Assembly (NCBI GenBank): GCA_009746045.1
Contig: RPFO01000026.1
Location: 294,501-358,500 of the forward strand
Origin: Mesostigma viride
Lineage: Eukaryota > Streptophyta > Mesostigmatophyceae > Mesostigmatales > Mesostigmataceae
DNA length: 64,000 nucleotides
Direction: 5' to 3'
The position numbers and the translations under genes are program-made. Each line of letters starts with the position of its first letter. The first letter of the stretch is position 1. This document shows, piece after piece, positions 1 through 31,888 of the stretch. The notes under the pieces were generated by a model, which ran no database searches, was not told the origin of the DNA, and saw only the letters and a program-made list of their open reading frames with translations.

Positions 1-3000
1 GCGGCAATCTCCTCATCCACAGGTGGCCGGCCAAACTCCTGCGCGAGCGTCTTGGTGTTCTTCTTGATGCGCGACATGATCTGGGACGGGGGCGCCAAGC
101 GCGGGGAACAACCACGATGGGCGACGTGCGACGGCATATCGAGAGATTGACAAGGGGAGGCGAGGCAAGGTGAGAAAGGCCACGGGAAGGCACCACCCTA
201 TGCCATGCCATGCATGGGATGGAATGATGAACGATTCACACATGACAAGCCAGCAAGTATGCCCTGCCCCCTACGTCATGCCATGCTGCAACAGACCAGA
301 GCCTGGGAGCTCCCACGGCGCTCACATTGACCCCCAAGAGCCCAATGCTCTTTATCAGTGCCCCTAACATCAAGGAAAGCACGCAGTCATTTTGCCCATC
401 ACTTGACACCTGTCACCTTTCGGCTATCACACGTGCCCAGCCTACACCGACGACAGACAAAGCGGCGGCTCTCACCTCGAACAGGTGCACGGGCAGGCGG
501 ATGGTGCGGCTCTGGTCGGCGATGGCGCGCGTGATGGCCTGCCGGATCCACCAGTGCGCATACGTGGAGAACTTGAAACCTTTCTCGTGGTCAAACTTCT
601 CCGCGCCGCGGATCAGGCCCATGCTGCCCTCCTGGTGGGGGGGCAAGCGTGCCGGTGAGTGCAAGGGCAAGAGCAACAGCACGGGTATGTGAGCGACAGC
701 AGGAACAAAACCTGACAGGGCGCCACAACAATCGAAACACGGTGAGGAGCATCATCAATGAGGCAGTACAGACCAGAAACATGCAAGAACATGCAGTCTT
801 GCAAGTACACACATAAACGGGTGCGCAGGATGATTGGCTATCAAGGAGACAACCAGCGCAGGCCAGAAATCGCTATGTTGCGATGGTTATGCATAGCAAA
901 GCGTGCGCAGAACTGTGACGGCAGAAACATGACAGACGGAACACAATGGCCATCTGCCGCGCCAGTACACAGAAGAGGTGAACTCTACCTCCAGCACACA
1001 ACCACACCACATCTTCTCCTCACATTCATGTCCGATAGACATGCGATTTGGTTCTTGTCAAGCATGCCTGGGTCACGCTCACGCCTGTTCCTACATTCTC
1101 ACAACAATGGATCGTGTGCCATAAACCAATCATCAAGGCCAAGTCATGACCGCCCGCCGGCCCCCACCTGGATGAGGTCCTGGAAGGTGAGCCCCCGGTT
1201 GATGTACTTTTTGGCGATGGACACGACGAGGCGCAGGTTGGCGCGGATCATCTTGTCCTTGCACATGCGGCCATGCACCAGCCGCCGCTCCAGCGCACTC
1301 TCGTCCATGCCCAACGCGGCCGCCCACTCCGCGCGGGTCGGCTCGCGGCCCAGGCTGTCCTCCAGCTGGGTGCGGCGCCGCTCGAGCTCCAGCAGGTCCT
1401 GGATCTCGCGCGACAGCTGGATCTCCTCGTCGGCCGTCAGCAGCTTGGTCTGCCCGATCTCGCGCAGGTACACGCGCACGCTGTCGGGGGAGCCCTCGTT
1501 TGCGCGCACGCGGGAGCGCTTCTTGACCACGACAGGGGCGGCTGCAGATGCTGATGCCGTTGGGGACGGGGACGGGGGCGACGCGGCCGAGGGCGCTGGC
1601 ATGTAGAGGGAGGAGCCATTCACCGTGGCGGCAGCGGCAGAAGCGCCCGAGGCAGCAGCGTTGTTGGTGAGGGGGTCAGCGGGGGTCCCCGCAGTGCTGG
1701 TCTTCGCACGGGAGCGCACGCGTTTCTTGGTGGACTTGGGCTTGGCGGCGGTGGACGCGGACGCCGACTGGGGTGATGATGAGGGCAGCGGGGAAAGGTG
1801 CACAGGGAAGATGGCACCACGGGTGTCAGAATCACACTAGGTCATTTTCCCCCGCAGTGTTGCCTGAAGACACGCAATCATTCGCGTGGGCATACGAGGC
1901 GTGGAAAAGGAAGCATGATGGGCACAGAAACAAGGGGAGGACACCCTAGCGAGAGCACCCTGGCACCACCTGCATGTGTTGCATTGGGATAAAGAGCTTC
2001 CATGGAGATGCAGTCACGTGCTTCAAAGAATGGTAACACACACACCACATCTGGTATGGTCTCACTGTCTCTTAGCCTTTGGCTGGCAAATGCAACAAAG
2101 ACAGAGGGAAAACACAGCCACCAGTAGAAGACAAGCCCCCCCTTGCACATGGCCAGTGCACGCGCATCAGGACAGCGCACACAGCCACCAAACCACGACA
2201 AGGAGCAGGGTCACTGCCAGAACACACAGGACACGGGTTTCACGTCCCCACGTATCGCACTTGCCACATCAGGATCACGTCTAGGAAAAACTTCCCCTGG
2301 ACATCCCCTAGGTTGAAAAACTAGCCCCCCCCCCCCCCCCCCCAGCCCACCCACACAACCACGCCGCGGGCCATGAACACGAGGTGTGACTTAAAACCAC
2401 GGCAAGCCATGCACCAGGCGCCAGGGTATCCTCGCAATGACGCACCCTCACGCGCACCGAGGTGACGTCAGACCCGTCCTCGCTGTTGTCCGCCCCCTTG
2501 GCCGAGGACACCAGCCGGCGGGGCAGGTCGGACCCAGCGAGCAGCCGGCTCATCATCTCAAACGCGTCAGGCGAGTTGGGGTCAAAGTTGGCAAACGCCT
2601 CCGCCGCCTCCTTGGCCTAGGGAGGGACGTGGTTCAACGGGGTAGTGTGGGCAGGGGAGAGACGCGGCAGCCATGCAGCCAAGGAGTCGGGGGGGGGGGC
2701 GCAGATGGTGAGGGACACAGACACGCAGACAAGGAGAGAATGCCGGCCAGGACAACAGGGCGAGTGCATGGTAGCATGCCAGCCAATTAAGTACAGCCAT
2801 TCACGCCTTGCGTTGGGTTGGGGATTTACCGACGAACCCAACTTACGGCATGAATGACTGCAACCCTCATTGCTGCGGGATACTTTTTTTTCAGAATATT
2901 TGGTAGAGCGTTTGCCAGAACCGGTGAGCTTGACTACCGTACTGGCCCTTATATCAGTACGAATCGCCCTCGTACAGGCCAAGAAAAACCCTCCTTCCGG

Positions 3001-4077
3001 CCCCATACAAACCTCGATATCCCCTTCAGATAGACAATATAGATATTAGGGCTTACCAAAGGGTACACCTGCAGAGGCCCCTCGAGTATATGCCATGACA
3101 ATATACCTACGTACTGTAAAAAATTTTCCCCAAAGTTAACGTACACATACCGAAAATTCCAAAAACTCTTCGTACGATAATTAAGCTTACACGTATGCGG
3201 GCCACTACGGTCGACCAAGTCCACAAACCAGTCCAGTTTATGATACAAGCACCACACGAGCTGTGTATATGAGGCATATTACCACCATGGCGCGATGGCC
3301 GCAGATTGGAACGCATCAGGACAGTTCGTGCGTCTTTGCACTGCTTCCCAAGATCCAGTGGACAAGCAACAATCTTGTTTGTGGGGCCGCTACAGGTCAT
3401 TGCAATACCACCGTGCTAGTCCACATCCACAAACCTTTCAGCTTTGACTGGAACAGACTGAGTCTGAGCATGGGTAGGAGCCAGGAGCGGACCTCCCAAG
3501 GAACAAACAAGTATAACAGGTGTAGCGAAAATTCACACCGGGTGTTTACGGCTGACCAGCACATCCATTGCCTTGAAAGGTCGATTATCTTCTGTACCCT
3601 CCCCTGAAAACAAGGACCGATTCAAAAGCTAACATGCAACAGACGGATCCCCCACACAGAACACTTACTGCAATCCACCCATGTCCACGCAATCCATAAC
3701 GGTGTGTAGTCTTCAACACACGGCAAGCCAGAGAAAGCATCGCTTGCGGCCCAGATCGCGCTCGATTTTGGGAGCCATGCCTAACATCGTGGGGCACATG
3801 GTCTTGCCAAAATTACAACACTGTCAATTGGCGCCGCGCTTCGGTCCATACTGCCCATACATACCTTTCTGACCCTCTCCTCTAACTCTCGCAATTCAGA
3901 AGGCTCCACCGTCGCCTTCACGTCAAGGGTAGCGGTGGCGTAGGCCATTCCAGGTTGTTGCTTGGATATGGAATAGCCATGCCCGTTAGAACTCGACCGC
4001 GGAACCGCCCCTCCGTTCACAAATGAGCCTCGCAATCCTCTGCATTGCACCACCGAGCCAGCACGTAATGAGCACAT
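1..4077 (-). CDS. Plastid RNA polymerase sigma factor (sigma-70 family), 5' part, 5 exons
   Basis: Exons in coding order: 3865-4077, 2452-2616, 1168-1767, 476-631 and 1-80 (continues off the window). All junctions are GT-AG and phase 0. The ATG at 4077 opens a 71-residue exon with few acidic residues near the start, which fits a chloroplast transit peptide. The N-terminal half (to about residue 230) is Ala/Ser/Pro-rich with basic patches. Region 1.2 is seen as [14 protein letters not shown]. Region 2 follows, with [12 protein letters not shown], the core-binding stretch [18 protein letters not shown] across the exon 3/4 junction, and the promoter-melting/-10 helix [17 protein letters not shown]. 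The last exon starts region 3 ([20 protein letters not shown]). Regions 3.2 and 4 lie beyond the window. By family knowledge it directs the bacterial-type plastid polymerase to promoters. Exons 3-5 are certain family members. Exons 1 and 2 are joined by phase and by a continuous helix ([16 protein letters not shown]), so they are less certain. The GTG at 1803 is not a start, because a better acceptor lies at 1768. Confidence 0.88.
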
Positions 4078-5516
4078 CGCGAATTGTGTAAATCAACCTG
4101 ATACATCTTCTTAAAACGGAGAAATAGTAATCGGCCTACCTACGAATAGCTATACTGAGAAGTCCAAAGAGAACCGCCTATGCATGCACGTACGTTGATT
4201 TGGAGGTCCTAAACTGAGAAGGCTCCTCACTAAGGTTGGGACCGGCAGCGCTGGCGGTCGTTTCTCGCAGGTGATAGTGCGCCTGCACATGCGCAGGAGC
4301 GCTTGCACAGGACCCCCTAACCGCGCCTGACGCGAAATCCGCGCGTCTCATCATTAAATGCTGCGTGGCTCCAATCATGATGCCTGTATTCTGTGAAAGC
4401 TGGTGAATTTAGCGATGATCAAAGGACAATGCGATCCCTGAATTAAGCCGCCCCTCCTATGAAAAATACCAGGGGACGGTGGGTAGGTGGACCGACCAAC
4501 GCGCTTCTGGCGATGGCGTGCGGTGGGAAAGGACCACCTTGCTCGCCCCTCCGCCAGCTTGGACTCGCTGGGCAGTGCGTGCGCTGGTCGCGTTGCAGCT
4601 TCGCGATCTGGAACGGGCCGAAAATATTGCCCAAGTTCCACGTCGGGTCCGAGTCTCCGAGACTGGATGTCGCAGCGTCAGCACATAGCAGCGTGGCCGG
4701 GGCCGAGGCACAGTTGCCGCTCCAACGCTTGTTTCAGGGCTTGGGACGCGCCTAGAGATGCACCAGGCAGCAGCGTGACGTGGCTGGCATTGTGTGGTTG
4801 CTGAATAAAGCCGTGATCCAGGGTAGAAATGTGGTGCTGGATTGAGGCCTACTTGGGCTATAATCAAGAGGATACGGGAATGTTCGTACGAGAGCATGTC
4901 AGTCAGTCGTCAGTCAGTCAGGTGGATCCCACGCCGGTCATAACCAGACAGAGATTGTACTAACGCACGGCAGCATGTGTGCGGCTGAAAGTAGGATGAC
5001 TTGGGAGGATCCGATCTCGGCCGACGCAGAAGGCGACAGTCACACGTGGGTACGCCAATATCAGTTCGTACCAGGGTCGCCCTCGGCCACTATAGAATCT
5101 GCTGCCCATGTGCGGCGTGGGATTCAGCTACCTGACTAACTAACTAACCAGGGTCGTACACAAAGCTTGTTGGCGGCGCGACGCCTGTTTTTACTACCTA
5201 GTTGAAGCCAGCAGAGTTGCGGTTTCTATCAACTGTTAATTTTCGGGGAAATGGGTATATTTTTATTAGCCAATGGACCAAAGAGGTGAGAGGGGAAATG
5301 AGTATCAGCGAATCCTAATTAAAGGTGGGCACACACACGGTTTCTACGCGGAGTTGCGGTTTCTATTTACTGTTAAATAACTAGTTATTGCATCAAGATG
5401 GAACTGTTCTATGCTTATCAAGTAACGTGCGTGTTTACAACTTGCCCGTTGAAACTCTACGGCGGAGCCAATTTTCGGAAGAACCTCACCCTTATGGTTG
5501 CCAATTCGGGACTGCA
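4078..5516. other. Intergenic region upstream of the sigma-factor gene
   Basis: No supported gene. A GC-rich island at about 4440-4800 is open on both strands, but none of its readings looks like a known protein. A short direct repeat of 'gagttgcggtttctat' lies near 5214 and 5351. The promoter of the sigma gene should lie just right of 4077; no convincing TATA or other element was identified. Confidence 0.5.
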
Positions 5517-5528
5517 AATTCGGTGGAT

Positions 5529-6300
5529 TAATTAATTAATTAGACTCGTGCTCCCGTTGGGGAGCCGTCACGGAGCATTACTGACCCCGATGGATGGATG
5601 GATGGATGGGTGCAAACATTCCTACCGGTCTAATCTATCTACATTGGCTACATATTACATCTACCTAACAGCATTCTAACTACAACATCTGTCTAGGCAG
5701 CCGCACGCTGCCCGAGGGGGAGCTATCTGGCGTGCCTCCCGCGGGACTGCCGGCACACGCGGGCGCTTCCCCACTGGGGGGGGCTCATTGTCCTCTATGA
5801 CCTGGGCCCACTTGGCCTTGTCCATCATCTTCTTCCAAATCACGGAGAGGCCGAGGCCCCCCATGTCCTCTACTAGCCGGCTGTTCCTTGAAGGTGCGGG
5901 CCTTGCGGCGTCTAACGTCACTAGGCCCAGCCCACGTCAGGAGGTGCCGGCCAGGCTGGGCTGGTCGCAGTCCTGCGGGGGGGCCACGTGAGGTGTCTAC
6001 CTGGTTGGTGCGAGCTAGGTGCCCTACAAGCTGCAGGCGGCGTTGCTTAATGGTGCTGGTGATATAGGGCATGCCCTGGTACAGGTCCTCATTGCGGACA
6101 TGAGCAGCATATCCTACTCTGAAAATGGAACGCAGCATGCTGGTGACCGCGCCGTCCAGCTTGCGGGCCAGGTCGGCGGTGAGGGTCCACGTCTCGGCGC
6201 CATACGTGAGAACAGGAAGGACGAGGACCTTGAACAGGTCCTGTTTCTCGATCTTGCCCAGGGGCTTGCGCCACAGGGCCCGGTACTGACGGATGGATGG
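5529..6300 (-). mobile_element. 5'-truncated LINE copy (family 2), 3' end only
   Basis: On the minus strand this matches the 3' part of the ORF2 and 3' UTR at 42650-43412: the RT C-terminal region ([19 protein letters not shown]), a short (CATC)n block and the end 'gggagcacgagtc' before a TTAATTAA tail at 5527-5541. It is flanked by a 12-bp direct duplication, aattcggtggat, at 5517-5528 and 6301-6312, which I read as the target-site duplication. Twelve bases of ATCC-like filler sit at the 5' junction. It is a non-coding fossil of a recent insertion. Confidence 0.85.
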
Positions 6301-6560
6301 AATTCGGTGGATGGATGGATGGATGGATGGATGGATGGATGGATGGATGGATGGATGGATGGATGGATGGATGGATGGATGGATGGATGGATGGATGGAT
6401 GGATGGATGGATGGATGGATGGATGGATGGATGGATGGATGGATGGATGGATGGATGGATGGATGGATGGATGGATGGATGGATGGATGGATGGATGGAT
6501 GGATGGATGGATGGATGGATGGATGGATGGATGGATGGATGGATGGATGGATGGATGGAT
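6301..6560. repeat. (GGAT)n microsatellite, about 64 copies
   Basis: A nearly perfect array of the tetranucleotide GGAT. It is open in all forward frames (WMDG repeats) and reverse frames (HPSI repeats) only because the unit lacks stops; these are not genes. Its left edge is the target site of the neighbouring LINE fragment. Confidence 0.97.
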
Positions 6561-6748
6561 CAGATCAACATACCCCATGACAACCCATTAGAAGTCCAGT
6601 GGCTTCCGTGGTCTAGTAAGGCTCCGTTTTAGCCACTGACATCTTGATACCCTAGGCTTAGCAGGGATTAATTAACTACTTGCTATATTTGGAATACCGG
6701 CACGTACACCTATTTACCTGGAATAACTAGGATGAACCCTGTCGGTTT

Positions 6749-9084
6749 TTGCGGGCTTTGCGGCCCGTGCCCCGTTGCTGGCGGCCCGGCACCTGCCGGT
6801 CATGCCCCGCCGCCGCCCCGGCCCGCTCTACCGCCAGGACCCCAAGGTCTTGGCCGCCCGGCACCGCCTCAAGCGTAACCGGGACCCGCTGCAGAAACCA
6901 TTGCTCAAGGCCGCCCTTGTGGAGGCCTACGAGCACGCTCAGGACGCGGAGGCGGCCCAGTGCATCGCGGATGCCAAGGCCTGCCAGGCCCGCAACCAGG
7001 GCAAGGACATGTGGTACCACCTCGACCGGCTCGGCGGCCGGCGGCAGCGCACCCCGGTGGAGCATACGGGGGACGGCACGGCGCCGGTAAGCCTTGACCG
7101 CTGGTTGGCCCACAATGTTTCCTTGACCGGCGGGGCTCGCGCCCCCCCCCCGCCGCTGCACCCCGAGACGGCCGCCCGCCTCGGGGTCGCCGGACCCCCG
7201 CCGCCACCGGCGCCCCCCTCCTCGGCCGCGGACTACCAAGTCCCCGCCTTGAAGGAGGGCTGCCTTGCCACTGACGACGTCGTCCACCCCTTCACTTTGG
7301 AGGAATTGGACGGCGCCCTTGCTCGTCTGCGGTACGATGCAGCGGTCGGTGCCGACCACCTTTCTGCTGAGCTGCTGAAGACCCCTGATCTGGCGGTTAG
7401 GGATCTTCTGCTGGCGTTCTGCAACCGTGTCCTGCTCTCTGACGGAGGCCTAGCTGCTGAGTGGCAGACGGCCATCCGCGTCATGCTGTACAAGAAGGGC
7501 TCTGCTGCTGACCCCGGCAACTACCGAGGTGTCTGCCTCCAGAGCGCCGCGCTGAAGGTCTTCATGCGCATGATGCTGCACAGGCTCCGCGCCGCGCTGG
7601 ACCCACACCTGGGTGAGTCTCAGATGGGTTTCCGTAGTGGTCGTAACACTGTCATGGCTGTGTTTGTCGCGCGCCGGTTGATGGAGGAGGTGCGTCGACT
7701 TCCCCCTGACAGTTTGCCGCTGGTCTTCATTTTTGTTGACTATATCAAGGCCTTTGACGCGGTTCTCTGGGAGGCTCTTTGGGCCATCCTAGCTCTGGAT
7801 CGGGTACCACCTGCGTTTATTGCTGCCATTCGCCGACTGTATGAGGGCTCACAGGCAGTAGTGCGGACTGCGGAGGGCACCACTCCACCATTCCCCCTTC
7901 ACCACGGGGTGTGGCAAGGTTGTGTCCTGTCCCCATACCTGTTCATTATTGTCGTGGATCACGTCATGCGCCGGGCACGTGCGCGCTTTACTGCTCTTAA
8001 GGGGTTCGAGCCAGGCTTGGACATCCTTAACGTGAAAGAGCACGGCGGGGTTAGACCGGGGTACCGCCTTGCCGACCTGATTTATGCGGATGATACCACC
8101 CTCATCGAGCGCCCCGAGCACATTCAGACCTGGCTGGACTGCCTGGGCCTGGAGGCGCGGGCGGTGGGGTTGGAGATTAGTGTCAAGACTGAGGCGATGG
8201 TGATAGGGGCCTCCAGTAAACCACCGCTGCCGCGCCTGCTCGACGGGACGGAGGTCCCGTTCCGCGACCGCTTCAAGCTGTTGGGGAGCTGGCTTCCTGA
8301 CACCGACGACGATGTGGACACCCGCATCGCCCTCGCCTGGGCCAAGCTCCGTTCGCTCACACCTTACTGGCGCTCGAAGGGCCTGGACGGGCACCGCAAA
8401 CGCATGCTCTTCAAGGTCCTCGTCCTCACGGTGCTCACGTATGGCGCCGAGGCGTGGACCCTCCCACCCAAACTGGCAGCTCGGCTCGACGGCACAGTTT
8501 ACAGGATGCTCCGGCAGGTCCTTAACGTAGGTTTTTCCGAGCGTCCGTCATCAGAGTCTTTGTATCATGGCATGCCTCGTGTTTCGGACGAGATTAGGCA
8601 GCGTAGGATAGCATTTGTAGGACACCTTGCCCGCACTAGCCAGGTCGACACCACCCTTGGTCTGGCCGGCCCCCAGCGGCTTGGCCAGCCAGGGCGGCAT
8701 ATTCTGACCTGGCCTGGCCCCGCGGACATTCCCAAAAGGGTAGGGAAACCTGTCACCAACTACGTTCAGATGTTGCTGGACGACCTAGTGGTCCCAGCCC
8801 AGTTTGAGCACCGCATACACTCTCTCTCCCGTCTTTGGACTGTCATGCAGGACAAGACGCGGTGGAAGAAGATTGTCAAGGCGCACACGCCCGACCCTGT
8901 GGGCAAGCCACCTCCCCCCAAGCGGAGGAGGCGTTTTGATGAGTAGTGTAGTTAGGATTTTCTAGATAGCCTAGCGTTAGTATAGTTCGATCACGCGGCT
9001 TCCTCCACCCCATCCATCATAGAATATGTGCTACATGACCTCCCCACGGAGGCATGTTATAATTTAATTTAATTTTAATTTTTT
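6749..9084 (+). mobile_element. 5'-truncated LINE copy (family 1) with target-site duplication
   Basis: It begins inside ORF2, at the same point of the coding sequence as about 34217 of the copy at 31889-35490, and runs through the reverse transcriptase to a 3' UTR and a TTTAA-rich tail at 9061-9084. It is bounded by a 13-bp direct duplication, aaccctgtcggtt, at 6736-6748 and 9085-9097. It is very similar to the reverse copy at 32-34 kb; only a few substitutions are visible over 2 kb. Insertion is therefore recent. The missing 5' third, including the endonuclease, makes it non-autonomous. Confidence 0.93.
6775..8946 (+). CDS. LINE ORF2 fragment: reverse transcriptase, endonuclease missing
   Basis: An uninterrupted 723-codon reading frame. 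Visible RT blocks in order are: DPGNYRGVCLQSAALKVFMR (block 2a region), GFRSGRNTVMAVFVARRLME, VFIFVDYIKAFDAVLWEALW (motif A with FVDY and the first catalytic Asp), HHGVWQGCVLSPYLFIIVVD (motif B) and LIYADDTTLIE (motif C, YADD). Next come thumb-like sequence and a conserved C-terminal block (MLFKVLVLTVLTYGAEAWTL, RRIAFVGHLARTSQVDT) typical of LINE RTs that carry an apurinic-type endonuclease. The proline-rich linker at about residues 120-155 separates an N-terminal piece of the EN-RT linker from the RT. No native start exists because the copy is 5'-truncated. All catalytic residues are intact, so the RT could be enzymatically competent if expressed. Confidence 0.92.
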   Translation: MLAARHLPVMPRRRPGPLYRQDPKVLAARHRLKRNRDPLQKPLLKAALVEAYEHAQDAEAAQCIADAKACQARNQGKDMWYHLDRLGGRRQRTPVEHTGDGTAPVSLDRWLAHNVSLTGGARAPPPPLHPETAARLGVAGPPPPPAPPSSAADYQVPALKEGCLATDDVVHPFTLEELDGALARLRYDAAVGADHLSAELLKTPDLAVRDLLLAFCNRVLLSDGGLAAEWQTAIRVMLYKKGSAADPGNYRGVCLQSAALKVFMRMMLHRLRAALDPHLGESQMGFRSGRNTVMAVFVARRLMEEVRRLPPDSLPLVFIFVDYIKAFDAVLWEALWAILALDRVPPAFIAAIRRLYEGSQAVVRTAEGTTPPFPLHHGVWQGCVLSPYLFIIVVDHVMRRARARFTALKGFEPGLDILNVKEHGGVRPGYRLADLIYADDTTLIERPEHIQTWLDCLGLEARAVGLEISVKTEAMVIGASSKPPLPRLLDGTEVPFRDRFKLLGSWLPDTDDDVDTRIALAWAKLRSLTPYWRSKGLDGHRKRMLFKVLVLTVLTYGAEAWTLPPKLAARLDGTVYRMLRQVLNVGFSERPSSESLYHGMPRVSDEIRQRRIAFVGHLARTSQVDTTLGLAGPQRLGQPGRHILTWPGPADIPKRVGKPVTNYVQMLLDDLVVPAQFEHRIHSLSRLWTVMQDKTRWKKIVKAHTPDPVGKPPPPKRRRRFDE

Positions 9085-9097
9085 AACCCTGTCGGTT

Positions 9098-10108
9098 CAC
9101 CGGCGTGGGAATTAACTCAAACTCAACTCAAGGCTCGGGACGACTTGGTGTAGTCACTCGGGCCATGCGGCCCTCGTGACTACAAGTCGGCCCTCGTGAC
9201 CACATAGCGCTGGTCCCACTCGGGTCCAGTGACACAAGCTAGGTACACAATCATGGTCAACGTGTTGCCTTTGGATACTGTAATCAGGCTGTAATATTTG
9301 ACGCCAAATTTGCGTGGCACGCACCGGAAGGCCTGGGCTCGTACGGATCCTATTCTCTGCGCGCACGTCACTGGTAAAGTAAAATCCCAGGAGGAGATCA
9401 CACGTGGCATGTTGCCACTGCAAGCTTAAGCCATTTTGCACTATTTGCAGTGACTGGAGCGTAACCAGTTTGAGCTTGGTGAGCAATATTAGGTCGGATG
9501 TCATCGAAAATTGCGCACAATTCGCGCGTTACCACGGGCGTCTGCATCATCGTGATGTTTTTTCTTTAACCCAACATGTTGGCTGTTTCTTGAACACTTT
9601 AATGCTGAAGTGGTTTGGAAAGTAGCATGTGGTAACCGACGCGTCTTTTGAACCCGAAGCAGTTGTACGCGTGGTGCTGTCCTCCCGAGAATTGCCGTTT
9701 GAACACCGCGGTGGGCAGACTTTTGACTTGCAGATTTCTCAATAGCAACGCACTACTAGTTGTGTGCCGCAGAGCACAATATGCACTCGCCCCTAGGTCA
9801 GCTGTCGGGATTGCCTGCCTTCAATTCCAAGCGACGCTTTGATTGTGTTGATGCCCGTGCCTTTTAGTTAGCGCTGTCTGATGGCAACGTGTGGCGATGA
9901 ATACTTATAATGCCGATAGAATGCCAACCAGTGGAAATGGCTACTTTGGCATCCATGTCTTCAAGGCTTCTGTGAAGCCGTTGGTCTGTCCAGTAGCTTT
10001 TAACCCACCTAGCTGTTGTCAGACTGTTCATTCCCCAAGTCTCCCGACAGGGACAATCCAGACGTTCGACGGTCGCTGAGGGCGACCGCGGGTCGTTCCC
10101 AAACTCCT
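9098..10108. promoter_or_regulatory. Upstream region of the glycosyltransferase gene
   Basis: No recognisable gene between the LINE duplication at 9097 and the ATG at 10109. The promoter and 5' UTR of the plus-strand gene are expected here. No TATA box or other element stands out, so this is a positional inference only. Confidence 0.35.
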
Positions 10109-31307
<21,199 letters not shown>

Positions 31308-31878
31308 AACCACCAGCATCTGGTCAGCCTTGTACTGTCACCCGCAGCCTGTCAACAACTACATGAGCAGCTAGAGCAGCAAAGCAGGATTCGCCGTGCC
31401 AGGTGCAGGGGTACGGGCATTAATGAGATGCAGACAAGACACCTTGTAGGTCATGCTCACTGTCGCCTTCTTGCCATTTGTGTTGTTTCCTGGAAACTTT
31501 GCCTGTTCTCTACACCGATCGTGATTACAGGACTATGCGACTACACACAGTTGACGCTGCAAGGCCTGGCCAATCACAATTAACGAGTCATGGGGGGGGG
31601 AGACATTATGGGGGCTGCGACCCTTTTCTGTGCCACTTCTTCAGACGGTCAATTAGGCGCATGTGTGAAATACAAGTGTCAGTTGGGTAGACCTTGCAGA
31701 TAAAGGCTGGGTCAGCTTTGGCAGGAGTCAATGGGCTGTGGCATTCAAACACAGCTTGCCAGTGCATATATGCCCCGCCCCAATGCTGCTTTGCTGGATT
31801 GCACAGTAAAGGTTGCACCAGTGTGGGCAAATACAATTGTACTTGGATCAAGTCGAAACCTAGTGCCGCACGCCCTGC
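31308..31878. other. Intergenic DNA between the glycosyltransferase gene and a LINE
   Basis: No gene recognised. It should hold the 3' UTR and poly(A) site of the plus-strand gene; no clear signal was identified. Confidence 0.4.
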
Positions 31879-31888
31879 TGATGGCTAT

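Noticed and set aside
1144-1803. GTG at 1803 as start of the sigma-factor protein
   Set aside because: An excellent acceptor at 1768-1770 and upstream in-phase exons with an ATG at 4077 explain the gene better.
6293-6591. Long frames of WMDG / HPSI repeats
   Set aside because: Product of the (GGAT)n array, open on both strands; no gene signals.
7233-8394. Long antisense frames across the LINE RT
   Set aside because: Shadows of a GC-rich coding strand.
10016-10108. Extension of the glycosyltransferase start to 10016
   Set aside because: The codon there is TTG; the first in-frame ATG is at 10109, directly before the basic-hydrophobic anchor.
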